A stretch of DNA of 64,000 nucleotides from Paenibacillus elgii NBRC 100335 (GTDB lineage: Bacteria > Bacillota > Bacilli > Paenibacillales > NBRC-103111): NCBI RefSeq assembly GCF_004000865.1, contig NZ_BIMB01000002.1:124001-188000 (forward strand), given 5' to 3'. Position 1 is the first letter of the stretch. Each line of letters begins with the position of its first letter. The notes below the pieces were generated by a model. That model was not told the DNA's origin and searched no databases. It was given only the letters and a program-made list of their open reading frames with translations. The position numbers and the translations under genes were made by a program. Below, in pieces: positions 23,527 through 31,867 of this stretch.

Positions 23527-24480
23527 TTACGGCAGCCGAGGAGCCGCGTAAGCCTGTACCTTCCCTTCTGCTGCGTGCAGAGACGTTATCCCCAAATAGC
23601 ATAAGATGCCGAACAAGCAGGAGATCAGCAGCGCATGCAGCATGCTGGCGAGCAGGTAGATGTCGTATCCCATGGCCAGCGTAACAAAGCCGCCGCTTAA
23701 GATTTGCAGGATAATAAGCACCAGCGACAAGCGGGTCGCCCGATAGATCGCGCTGTCCGTATGCGCCTGCATCCGTATGACGAGGAACAGAACCAGAATA
23801 GCGATCCCCAATACCGCAGCCGCCACGCGGTGCATGAATACGATGCCGGTCGCCCCGCTCAGCTCCGGAATGACTTGTCCGTTGCACAGCGGCCACCCGA
23901 TACAGCCCCCGGTCGATTGGCTATGCCGGACATAGGCTCCCAAATAAACGACGACATAAGAGTAGATCAAAATGCCCCAGATCGCGATGCGCACGCCTTT
24001 GGTCAACCTCGTTCCGTCGCCGCGGTGCATCGCCTCTCCGAATTTCGTATATACCAGGTACAGAAGCATCGTAAAGGCAAACGACAGCAGCGAGAAGCCG
24101 AAGTGCAGCGCAAGCACCGGCCCGGATTGCGGCCATACGACGGCCATGGCGCCGAGGATCGCTTGCAGCACCGTAAACACCATCGCTCCGCCTACGTACC
24201 ATATGGCATCCTTACGCTTGCTGTACAGCAGCACCAGAATCGTCGTAGCGAGCAAAATCATCCCTACAACCCCGACGACAAAACGGTGGCTGTACTCAAT
24301 CAACGACTCAATCGTATAAGCCGGAACGAACTTTCCGTTACACAGCGGCCAATCGTCGCCGCAGCCTCGGCCCGATTCCGTTTTCGTCACCAACGCGCCC
24401 ATCAGCAAGATCAAAAACATGCCGGCCATGCTCGCAAAAGATAAGCGTTTAAGCCAACGTTGTATGTTCATGCGTAACAT
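23527..24480 (-). CDS. ctaA: Heme A synthase CtaA
   Basis: About 317 residues and eight membrane helices in two similar halves, each opening with a conserved Gly-Cys-x-x-W-P-L-C-N-G block (GCGDDWPLCNGKFVP and GCIGWPLCNGQVIP) and carrying helix histidines (EYSHRFVVG, LALHFGFS, FMHRVAAA, MLHALLIS). It oxidises the heme O methyl group to make heme A for cytochrome oxidase. An ATG at 24471 (MNIQRWLKRL) is an alternative start. Partner heme O synthase lies about 30 kb away at 54893-55831. Confidence 0.95.
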   Translation of the reverse strand: MLRMNIQRWLKRLSFASMAGMFLILLMGALVTKTESGRGCGDDWPLCNGKFVPAYTIESLIEYSHRFVVGVVGMILLATTILVLLYSKRKDAIWYVGGAMVFTVLQAILGAMAVVWPQSGPVLALHFGFSLLSFAFTMLLYLVYTKFGEAMHRGDGTRLTKGVRIAIWGILIYSYVVVYLGAYVRHSQSTGGCIGWPLCNGQVIPELSGATGIVFMHRVAAAVLGIAILVLFLVIRMQAHTDSAIYRATRLSLVLIILQILSGGFVTLAMGYDIYLLASMLHALLISCLFGILCYLGITSLHAAEGKVQAYAAPRLP

Positions 24481-24645
24481 TCACCCGCTTCTTCTAAAAA
24501 ATACGTCTATACTCATTTGTCGACAACAATAGACAAAAGCGAACGTCCATCCCTTATTATAGCGATAAAAAGTACCTAAATCCATGCGGAAATGTTACAA
24601 AGCCTTGAAACCGGGCGAAACCTCCGCATCGCCCTCTTCGACGAA

Positions 24646-24678
24646 CAAAAGCCCGTCCGGAACGGTTTCCGGCGGGCT
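24646..24678 (-). terminator. Terminator of the thioredoxin-like gene
   Basis: Minus-strand stem AGCCCG/CGGGCT (24650-24655 with 24673-24678), with an inner GGAA/TTCC pair, followed by TTTGTT. Confidence 0.78.
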
Positions 24679-24703
24679 GTTGAGCTTTGGTCCTGTATAG
24701 CTG

Positions 24704-25048
24704 TTACTTTTGCAGGGCGTTCGATACTTCCAGCGCGCGGTCCAGGAATTGCTCGATCTCGTCGCGGGTTTTGCGCAGCTTGCTGACGAAACGGACAAGC
24801 TCCTGCCCGTCGCGGAACGCGATAAAGCTCGGGATGCCCAAAATGTTCAATTCCGAGCAAAGGTCCGGCAAATCGTCGCGGTCGATATGAATGAAGTTCA
24901 GGCGATCTTGGTACGCTTCCTCCACTTGAGGCATGAACGGATCGATGAAATGGCAGTCCTTGCACCAAGTCGCTTTGAAAACGGCAACGGTCGGCTTGGA
25001 GCCGGCGATTACTTCTCTAAATCGTTGTTCGGTTGTCACTTGTTCCAC
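24704..25048 (-). CDS. Thioredoxin-like protein
   Basis: About 114 residues with one thioredoxin fold; active site WCKDC (FKATWCKDCHFIDPFM) differs from the usual WCGPC, as in the Bacillus YtpP/YdbP type. The cis-proline is in LGIPSFIAF. Start GTG 25048 is preferred because AGGCGGTG lies 6 nt upstream; GTG 25057 is closer to that site than expected. A strong promoter drives it divergently from the SPFH gene. Redox partner unknown. Confidence 0.9.
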   Translation of the reverse strand: MEQVTTEQRFREVIAGSKPTVAVFKATWCKDCHFIDPFMPQVEEAYQDRLNFIHIDRDDLPDLCSELNILGIPSFIAFRDGQELVRFVSKLRKTRDEIEQFLDRALEVSNALQK

Positions 25049-25101
25049 GGAAAGCACCGCCTTCTGTCATCGTTTTGCGCTATTTTCTTTCGCTTACCCC
25101 A

Positions 25102-25130
25102 CTTATAGCACTCGGAGCGGCTATTGTCAA
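25102..25130 (-). promoter_or_regulatory. Promoter of the thioredoxin-like gene
   Basis: Minus-strand TTGACA (25125-25130), 17 bp, TATAAG (25102-25107): near-consensus sigma-A. Confidence 0.82.
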
Positions 25131-25186
25131 TGTTGCGCAGAAGGGCCCAACTTCATTGCTCAACTGAAATTTCCACTTTATCCTAC

Positions 25187-25215
25187 TTTACAATTATTAC
25201 TAAAAGTGATATCAT
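25187..25215 (+). promoter_or_regulatory. Promoter of the SPFH gene
   Basis: TTTACA (25187-25192), 17 bp, TATCAT (25210-25215), 49 bp before the start codon. Confidence 0.7.
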
Positions 25216-25263
25216 AAAAATATCAAAACAATATGATTCCCTTTAAACAAAGGAGTGTTTGCG

Positions 25264-26106
25264 ATGAAGGAAAGAAAAGCATGGGTGATGAACGGATTTG
25301 TCGGGCTGCTGCTGGTGCTTGCACTGGTCGGAGGAGGACTTTCCCTTCTGATTACAGAAACTTCGCCCGTTCTGGGCATCGTTTTAATCATTCTTTCGGT
25401 GCTCCCCTTGTCCTCATTAACGGTCATTCAACCGAATCAGGCGATGGTCGTGACGTTCTTCGGCAGCTACGCCGGAACAATGCGCGAGAGCGGCATGTGG
25501 GTAACAGTTCCGTTCTCCGGACGTAAAAAGGTATCGCTGCGTGTCCGCAACTTCAACAGCGCCAAGCTAAAGGTGAACGACATCGACGGTAATCCGATCG
25601 AAATCGCCGCCGTCGTCGTCTTCCGCGTCGTCGATTCGGCTAGAGCCAGCTTCGATGTCGACAACTACGAGCAATTCGTTGAGATCCAAAGCGAAACCGC
25701 GCTGCGGCACGTAGCCAACAAATATCCGTACGATTCCTACGAGAACGGCTACTCCTTGCGCGGCAACTCCGAAGAGGTGGCCAAAGAGCTGAGCCGCGAG
25801 CTGCAGGACCGGCTGTCGGTGGCGGGCGTCGAAGTGCTTGAAGCGCGTTTGACGCATCTCGCTTATTCCACGGAAATCGCGAGCGCCATGCTGCAGCGTC
25901 AGCAGGCAACGGCCATCCTCGCCGCCCGCGCCAAAATTGTCGAAGGCGCCGTCGGCATGGTGCAGTTGGCAATCTCCCAATTGCAGGAGGAAGGCGTCGT
26001 CGAGCTCGACGAAGAACGCAAAGCCGCCATGATCAACAATCTGCTTGTCGCCATCGTGTCGGACCGTTCCGCCAATCCGGTCATCAATACGGGAAGCTTG
26101 TACTGA
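25264..26106 (+). CDS. SPFH/band 7 domain membrane protein
   Basis: About 280 residues from ATG 25264 with AAAGGAG 8 nt upstream. Two N-terminal hydrophobic segments (about 8-30 and 36-52) anchor it; then comes an SPFH domain (VIQPNQAMVVTFFGSYAGTMRESGMW, VVVFRVVDSARASFDVDNYEQFVEIQSE), and a coiled region YSTEIASAMLQRQQATAILAARAKIVEGAV typical of stomatin-like oligomers. These scaffold membrane microdomains. It is followed after 9 bp by a ribbon-helix-helix gene, an association I believe recurs in Gram-positives. Confidence 0.92.
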   Translation: MKERKAWVMNGFVGLLLVLALVGGGLSLLITETSPVLGIVLIILSVLPLSSLTVIQPNQAMVVTFFGSYAGTMRESGMWVTVPFSGRKKVSLRVRNFNSAKLKVNDIDGNPIEIAAVVVFRVVDSARASFDVDNYEQFVEIQSETALRHVANKYPYDSYENGYSLRGNSEEVAKELSRELQDRLSVAGVEVLEARLTHLAYSTEIASAMLQRQQATAILAARAKIVEGAVGMVQLAISQLQEEGVVELDEERKAAMINNLLVAIVSDRSANPVINTGSLY

Positions 26107-26115
26107 CGGTCCGTC

Positions 26116-26331
26116 ATGGCCGGCAAAAAAAATTTCCCGCTGCGGCTTGATCCGAAGCTGTACGAAGTGCTGGAAAAATGGGCGGCCGACGAATTCCGCA
26201 GCGTCAACAGCCATATCGAATACCTGCTGCGCGAGACGGCCGCCCGAGCCGGTCGGCTGCCCTCCCCCCGGTCGCTCGGACCAGGAGCGGAGACGAAGGC
26301 CCCGCCTTCCGATTCAACAACACAGGATTAA
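26116..26331 (+). CDS. Arc/ribbon-helix-helix small protein
   Basis: A 71-residue protein whose first 40 residues read KKNFPLRLDPKLYEVLEKWAADEFRSVNSHIEYLLRET, an Arc/MetJ-type ribbon-helix-helix. The C-terminal 30 residues are low complexity (Pro, Ser, Thr). It lies 9 bp behind the SPFH gene and should be cotranscribed. It could be a DNA-binding regulator or an adaptor; no toxin gene is adjacent. It has no strong ribosome-binding site of its own, so it may depend on translational coupling. Confidence 0.8.
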   Translation: MAGKKNFPLRLDPKLYEVLEKWAADEFRSVNSHIEYLLRETAARAGRLPSPRSLGPGAETKAPPSDSTTQD

Positions 26332-26349
26332 GCCTGATCCTCATTTACG

Positions 26350-26406
26350 AAAAAAAGAAACAGCCCCCCATCTTTCCGAGGCGGAGTCGGATGGGAGGCT
26401 GTTTTC
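26350..26406. terminator. Bidirectional terminator
   Basis: AAACAGCC and GGCTGTTT with an inner CCATC/GATGG pair, flanked by A-run and T-run; it ends the SPFH operon and the converging stalk-domain gene. Confidence 0.85.
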
Positions 26407-26463
26407 TGCTTCCAAGGCCGGAATAGTCCAGCCGTTCAAGCACATATTAAGGATAAAGCCAAA

Positions 26464-28038
26464 TTAATCGCGGGTAATTTTAACGGTTTGCGTTTCTTGC
26501 TCCCAGCCTACTTTCGCTCCGAGACCTTCGGAAACGACGCGAACAGGAACATACGTAACGCCTTCTACGAGAACGGCTTGCTTCTCCAGCTTCACGGCTT
26601 TGCCGTTGACGGTAGCTTCGTCACTGCCGATCGTTAATACAAGCGCCGCACCGTTCAGCGGATCGGTCACTTTGACTTGCTTGGTGGCCTCATCCCACTT
26701 CACATCGGCATCCAGTTCCTCGACGACGAAACGCGCCGGAACCATGATTGTGCCGTTGTCGTTATACGGAAGCGTGCCGTACGAATACTCTTTGCTTTCG
26801 CCGACGATCATGCTGATATTTTTCTTCGTTATGCCAAGATCGTCTTTAAGCAGCTTATACAGCTGGGAATTCGGATCGAGCGATGCGACGAATTTGCTTG
26901 CCGTCATGCGGCCGTCCGCACCGTTCATTTCGATGACGCCGCCGGCGGTGTCAATCGTGGCCGTTTGTACCGGTTTATTGACATTCCACACTTCGTAGGC
27001 CGACGTGATTTTGACGCTTTTCAAGCCGTCTCCCTTGCCTTGCGGAAGGGTGAAGCCAATTTCCGTGTTCGATTTGCGGGTTACGTAATCTTTGTCTACA
27101 TACAGGTCCATCTTAAGCGATTGATTGTCGCTCAGCCAAGCTTTGGCTTCCGGACCCATCGCGTCGACCGACGCGTCGAAATCCTTGAGCATTTGCTCCA
27201 AATGGGTTTTAACGAACGTATGGATGAATTCTACAGCCAGCGCTTTATTGTTCAAATAAGGCGTAAGCGGGTCGTTCATCGAATTGAGATCACTCTTGCC
27301 GGCTTCCTTGGTGACTTCCTTCAGGATCGGCACATACAGATCATACAGCACGCCGATAAAATCCTTCAGGCCTTGATCGTCGGCTAGTACGTTTGTCAAG
27401 AAGCCTTTCACCAAGCCAAGCAGCTCGTTGCCGTAGACTTCGGCATGCACCTTTTGCAGGGTCAGCGATTCGCCGTTTACGGTTTCGTTCACTTCCGCAG
27501 CCGTAATTTTGCCCGGGTTCGGGAAGTTGCGGGTGAAGAACGACGTGAGCGAAGGCATTGCCTCAACCGCTTTCTTGCTGAGCTGTTGGAGCTGCTCCTG
27601 CACTTCCTTCGAAAGCTCGGCGGTGCCGCTCATCGCCGTCGCGCTGTTGCGGATGACAATCGGCTTTTTCGCGCCTTCGACTTTGAGGGTGTAATTCATG
27701 TCAGACATGACCAGCTCGAACGGCACGCGGCCCTTCTGATACTCGAATGCACCCTTCAAAGACGCATGCAGTTGATCTTGCATTTTCATTTCGGTAATGT
27801 CAATCTTCACCTTGCTGAACAGATCGAAAGCCCGTTTGCCCTCCGGGGACATCGTGACCGCCGGGTCCGGCGTCAGCTCCAGCGTTACCGTTTGCTTGCC
27901 TTCCGAAGATTTGACGGCCAAGCTTCCGGCCATCGCCTTGCCTACGTCGACATTGCCGACCGGTTGGCAGCCGGCGAGCAGGATCAGGATACCGACCAAC
28001 ACGAGGCTAAGCATGGCGTTCCAACGTTTTGTTCTCAT
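26464..28038 (-). CDS. Surface lipoprotein with copper-amine-oxidase-type stalk domain
   Basis: A 524-residue lipoprotein: signal and lipobox LLAGC (Cys about 24), a long central region of unknown fold (about 40-400) rich in Lys/Glu helices, and a C-terminal domain (about 405-522) reading TIMVPARFVVEELDADVKWDEATKQVKV and TYVPVRVVSEGLGAKVGWEQETQTVKI. These are the two halves of the Cu_amine_oxidN1/stalk domain common on Paenibacillus surface proteins; it does not itself imply amine oxidase activity. AGGAGG stands 6 nt before ATG. Role of the central part is unknown. Confidence 0.88.
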   Translation of the reverse strand: MRTKRWNAMLSLVLVGILILLAGCQPVGNVDVGKAMAGSLAVKSSEGKQTVTLELTPDPAVTMSPEGKRAFDLFSKVKIDITEMKMQDQLHASLKGAFEYQKGRVPFELVMSDMNYTLKVEGAKKPIVIRNSATAMSGTAELSKEVQEQLQQLSKKAVEAMPSLTSFFTRNFPNPGKITAAEVNETVNGESLTLQKVHAEVYGNELLGLVKGFLTNVLADDQGLKDFIGVLYDLYVPILKEVTKEAGKSDLNSMNDPLTPYLNNKALAVEFIHTFVKTHLEQMLKDFDASVDAMGPEAKAWLSDNQSLKMDLYVDKDYVTRKSNTEIGFTLPQGKGDGLKSVKITSAYEVWNVNKPVQTATIDTAGGVIEMNGADGRMTASKFVASLDPNSQLYKLLKDDLGITKKNISMIVGESKEYSYGTLPYNDNGTIMVPARFVVEELDADVKWDEATKQVKVTDPLNGAALVLTIGSDEATVNGKAVKLEKQAVLVEGVTYVPVRVVSEGLGAKVGWEQETQTVKITRD

Positions 28039-28183
28039 CGGGAACCTCCTAAAAAATATGTACTATAATGCATGCAACCTACCGTCTTATACGAAATAAA
28101 TGGCAGAACGTTGCGCACTTGCATATGGAATTATACGACAGCAGTTTGGAAAATCCTTTTTTTAAGGCGGGAGGTCTCGGATC

Positions 28184-29473
28184 ATGAACCGGGGAAAATA
28201 CCGTTGGAACGGCATCGATCTGCTTCATAAGCTCGCGGATTTGCCACAGGAAGCGGTAGAGTGGGTCAAAGGAAAAGCGCAGACGGTAGCGCATGAAAAA
28301 AAGCTTCTGGCCGCAGCGCACCGCATTCCAATCGATCCGCTTTCGGTCGAAGCGCTGCGCAAGCGGCTGCAATGGAAGCTTGCGCTGCAGGAGGAGAATG
28401 CGGATTCGGCGAAAGACGTTTCGGAGACCGAGTCTCATGCCAATGAAGAGGAGCAGGAGCTGCTGGAGCGCATCGTACGCGAGCGGGACGCGCACATCCG
28501 CAACAACGTGACGCGTACCGCGGCTTATTTGCATATGCACCGGGAGCATCCGGAGCTGCATTGGGCGTTTCTCGCTCATATGGTGTCGCGCAACGGGGGC
28601 TGGAGCATGACGGATCTGCGTGGAGATCTGCTGCCGTTTCTGCTGAATGAAGAGCAGTGCGAGAACGTATACGTTTTTTTGGAAAGGGCCAACGCGCTTA
28701 TCTTCCGGGACGCTTACCCGCAGCTTCTGCTGTACCGGGCAAGCTTGCAGATGAAGCGCCCGCTGTTTCATCTGCTTCCCCGGCTCGGCGTCTCGCGCTT
28801 TATGCGCCCGGTCTGGGACCGCTTCTGGGTCGAGCGGGAATCCGGGCTATTGACCGTCGCCTTAATCGTGAACGAGCAGCATTATATTGAGGACCGCGTC
28901 GTCCGTCATCCTTCGTTTCAAAGCACCGTGCTGGATACGTTGTTTTTTCAGACGCAGACGATGCTTCAGCTGAATCAGGTCGTGTTTCCTTATATCCATG
29001 GCGATCGTATACGGCTGGCAGGCTTAACTCTGGAAAACTTCAGCAGCGTGCGCGAGCGCATAGAGGTCGGCAAAAAGCTGTATGCCATTCTATTCGGGAT
29101 ACGTGCGGTAGCCGAAGGCGCTCAGGCGTTCGCCTGCGGACGCCGTCATAGCGGCTCCCGCGCGGATTACTGGCCGCACCTGTTCGCCCCCGTGCGCAAG
29201 GAGCCGCCCCGGCCCCGCGGCCAGCTGCTGGAGCGGCTCGACGGCTGCAAGCTGCGGCCCGGCGCGGCCCCGCTGTACAGTCCGACGCTGCTGGATGCAT
29301 GGAAGGACAGGGACGCTGAACCTCCCGTTCCGGGGGATTGGTTCCGCGACCTGTCCGTCCTCGATTATTTTACGGAAATCAGCGCACCGTTCTCCTTTGA
29401 AATGACGCAGGACTGCGGCGTCGGACTGAAAAAAATTGAGCTCGCCGTGCTCGCCGGCGATCTGATCCTGTAA
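28184..29473 (+). CDS. DUF2515 protein (YppC-like)
   Basis: A 429-residue soluble protein resembling Bacillus YppC. Recognisable blocks are RDAHIRNNVTRTAAYLHMHREHPELHWAFLAHMVSRNGGWSMTDLRGDL in sequence (about residues 99-147) and NEQHYIEDRVV (about 230-240). The central part is very basic and histidine-rich; the segment 318-375 is Pro/Arg-rich and variable. No enzymatic motif is clear. GGGAGG lies 9 nt before ATG. It converges with the amidohydrolase gene. Confidence 0.82.
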   Translation: MNRGKYRWNGIDLLHKLADLPQEAVEWVKGKAQTVAHEKKLLAAAHRIPIDPLSVEALRKRLQWKLALQEENADSAKDVSETESHANEEEQELLERIVRERDAHIRNNVTRTAAYLHMHREHPELHWAFLAHMVSRNGGWSMTDLRGDLLPFLLNEEQCENVYVFLERANALIFRDAYPQLLLYRASLQMKRPLFHLLPRLGVSRFMRPVWDRFWVERESGLLTVALIVNEQHYIEDRVVRHPSFQSTVLDTLFFQTQTMLQLNQVVFPYIHGDRIRLAGLTLENFSSVRERIEVGKKLYAILFGIRAVAEGAQAFACGRRHSGSRADYWPHLFAPVRKEPPRPRGQLLERLDGCKLRPGAAPLYSPTLLDAWKDRDAEPPVPGDWFRDLSVLDYFTEISAPFSFEMTQDCGVGLKKIELAVLAGDLIL

Positions 29474-29496
29474 CGGGCCAGCTCCGTCGGGCGTGC

Positions 29497-30684
29497 TTAC
29501 TGCTCCCGAAAGCTGTAACGCTGCGCCGCGCTCTCGTAGAGCCAGCCTTTGGCGACCTGCAGCGCCGTTTCGCGGTCGATCCAGCCCCGCTCCGTCTGCT
29601 CGAAGAGGAACTCGGCCATCAGCCGTTTGACGAGCGCGATTTTGCCGTAGCTCCATTCGATACAGCGCGCGTCGGAGACGATCAGCGAGCTCTTGAGCGC
29701 AGGCAGCGCCTCCAGCCGGTACTGCATCGCATCGCGGTACGTGCTGGCGCGGAAGTTGAACCACCACTGCCCGCCCGTATGCACATTGGGGAAATTCCAC
29801 GCCGCTTGGACGATGTCCAGGTTGTTCAGCTCCGAGGCAGCCACCAACTCGAACGGAACGGCATACCGCTCGAACAAGCCGGACAGCTTGGCAATCTTAA
29901 GCGGATCGTTGACCGGGATTGCGGTACCGCACCAGGACCGTTCCACGCCCACGAAGATTTGCACCAGCAGCCCGTGGCGCTCGGCCGCTTCGCACACCGC
30001 ATGCAGAAGCATCATCAGGATCTGGTCCTCCGTCGCGCCGGCTTTTAGCGAATACGAGCGGTTGGCGCTGGCCTCGAAAGCGGGCAGCGTCGTCATCACG
30101 CCCGGGCACCCCTGCTCCCGGTACGATGCGAACAGCTCGTCTATGCTTCCCCTCGCCTCTTCGTACGCTTCCTCCGGCTGCGCCGACGCCGCGATGGCCC
30201 GGGTCCACTGCGGCAGCTTGCCGTCAATCCGCGGGAGCAAAATCGCGTCGCGCCTCATGCCGACAAACTTCGCATGGTCCGGGTGATTGACTACGAAGGC
30301 GCGAACGTTCAGCTTATCCGCCACCTGCTGCGCCCAGCCTGCCTTTTGAGCCGATGCCCGCACCGCCTCATCGGCTTCGTAGACGGAGCGCTCGTCGCGA
30401 AGCTCAATCCCGTACAGCTGCTTGAAGATATGCGTGGCGGTCCAATTCATCAGCGTGTTCCGCGTGGCGCGGTACGCCTTCAGGAACGCTTCGATACGCT
30501 CCTTCTCCGGCAGCTCCGCCGCGTTGGCGGGATACCCGCCCGCCTGCATTTCCCGGTTCAACCAGAAATAATGGGCGATATCCCAAAAGCTCTGCGCGCA
30601 CAGCTTGTCTCCGATCAAATGGGTATGCGTATCCAGCGTCTCGATGCCTTCGACTTCCGCAATCCACGTTTCCCGCCCGGTCAT
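29497..30684 (-). CDS. Amidohydrolase-superfamily protein related to glucuronate isomerase (UxaC-like)
   Basis: A 395-residue metal-dependent hydrolase-fold protein. The entry motif ETLDTHTHLIGDKL gives the metal-binding HxH; the middle carries GLLVQIFVGVERSWCGTAIPVND and the C-terminal NVHTGGQWWFNFRASTYRD plus SLIVSDARCIEWSYGKIALVKRLM resembles the UxaC end. It is shorter than true UxaC (about 470), so it may act on another uronate-like or cyclic substrate. GGGGGAG stands 7 nt before ATG. No uronate pathway genes adjoin. Confidence 0.75.
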   Translation of the reverse strand: MTGRETWIAEVEGIETLDTHTHLIGDKLCAQSFWDIAHYFWLNREMQAGGYPANAAELPEKERIEAFLKAYRATRNTLMNWTATHIFKQLYGIELRDERSVYEADEAVRASAQKAGWAQQVADKLNVRAFVVNHPDHAKFVGMRRDAILLPRIDGKLPQWTRAIAASAQPEEAYEEARGSIDELFASYREQGCPGVMTTLPAFEASANRSYSLKAGATEDQILMMLLHAVCEAAERHGLLVQIFVGVERSWCGTAIPVNDPLKIAKLSGLFERYAVPFELVAASELNNLDIVQAAWNFPNVHTGGQWWFNFRASTYRDAMQYRLEALPALKSSLIVSDARCIEWSYGKIALVKRLMAEFLFEQTERGWIDRETALQVAKGWLYESAAQRYSFREQ

Positions 30685-30798
30685 GACGGATCTCCCCCTT
30701 CCCTTGATCTTTTCATCATACTACTTGTTCGGACAGGGGAGAATGGATTCGTTTTGGAGGAGGCTGTATTTTTTTAGGCTCACCGCCCCAACGACCGG

Positions 30799-31752
30799 CT
30801 ATACCCCTTCACTTGCCGTTCTCTCCCCGCCTCGCACCCTCTTGTCCCAAGGCTTGACGGAAAGCAGAACGGACGAAGCCACGATGAACAGACCGCCCAT
30901 GATTTGAAAAAACTTCAACGGCTCCGCAAGCCACAGCATCGAAACGACGATCGTCACGAGCGGCTCCATGACGGACAACGTGTTCGTTTCGGCGGGCTCC
31001 AGGTAATGAAGGCTCTCCAAATAAAACAAAAAGGCCAGACACGTACCGAACAAGACGATAAACAGCACGAGAATCCAGGAGATGGCATCCATGCCCTGCA
31101 CGGCCGAGTAAAAGCCCCCCGAGACAGGCAGCGCGTTGAACACAATCCCGCCGATCAGCATTCCCCAGCCCAGCACGAGCGTGCCGCCCCAGCGGCGGAT
31201 GAGCGGAACCGGAAACAACGTATAGAAGGCGAACGCAACCGCGGTGGCAAGCCCCCAGCCGACGGCTTCGGGCGATAAGGAAATGCCTGCCAAAGACCCG
31301 TTTGTGACCATGAAAAACAACCCGATAATGCAAAGCGATACCAGCACCGTCTCGATCCAGGTCGGCGGCTTCCGCTTCTTGAACGCCAACACGATCATGA
31401 CAACCGCCGGGCTCAAAAATTGAAACAAGGTAGCCGTCACGGCATTGCCTGTCTCGACGGTGCTGATGAACGCGTACTGCAGCACCATGATCCCGCAGAC
31501 CGAAAAGATGATTAAAGACAGGGCCATACGAAAATCGGTCCAGACCTTCCATATATTCTGCCTTCTGCCCATAGCGATCAATAGCAAGATGACGCCCGAT
31601 AACATGAACCGGAATTGCAAAAGCGCCGTGGACGACATTTTCTGATGGGAGAACAGCCATTCCATCATGGGGGACGACAATCCCCAGCAACCGGCACCGA
31701 TAATAATGAGCGCCAGCCCAAGATTTCTTCCTCGAAACGACTTTTTCAACAT
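30799..31752 (-). CDS. EamA-family (DMT) exporter
   Basis: A 317-residue membrane protein with ten predicted helices in two EamA repeats (about 13-145 and 160-300), as in drug/metabolite exporters such as RhaT, YdcZ or PecM relatives. It is divergent from a MocR-type regulator 115 bp away, a common arrangement in which the regulator controls an exporter or vitamin B6/amino-acid-related gene. AAAGGA lies 10 nt before ATG. Substrate unknown. Confidence 0.9.
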   Translation of the reverse strand: MLKKSFRGRNLGLALIIIGAGCWGLSSPMMEWLFSHQKMSSTALLQFRFMLSGVILLLIAMGRRQNIWKVWTDFRMALSLIIFSVCGIMVLQYAFISTVETGNAVTATLFQFLSPAVVMIVLAFKKRKPPTWIETVLVSLCIIGLFFMVTNGSLAGISLSPEAVGWGLATAVAFAFYTLFPVPLIRRWGGTLVLGWGMLIGGIVFNALPVSGGFYSAVQGMDAISWILVLFIVLFGTCLAFLFYLESLHYLEPAETNTLSVMEPLVTIVVSMLWLAEPLKFFQIMGGLFIVASSVLLSVKPWDKRVRGGERTASEGV

Positions 31753-31867
31753 GCTGCTTATGTCCTTTCCTGTCTATGTTTTTTCGATTATAATCATTAT
31801 TTGAACGGATCATAAGCTTCAGTTTTATACAAAATGATGAGGTCAGTTTGAGGAAGGGGCATCACTG

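Noticed and set aside
30809-31813. Second long minus-strand frame overlapping the EamA gene
   Set aside because: It is the same DNA read one frame over; it lacks membrane helices and is Arg-rich, whereas the chosen frame gives a classic ten-helix transporter.
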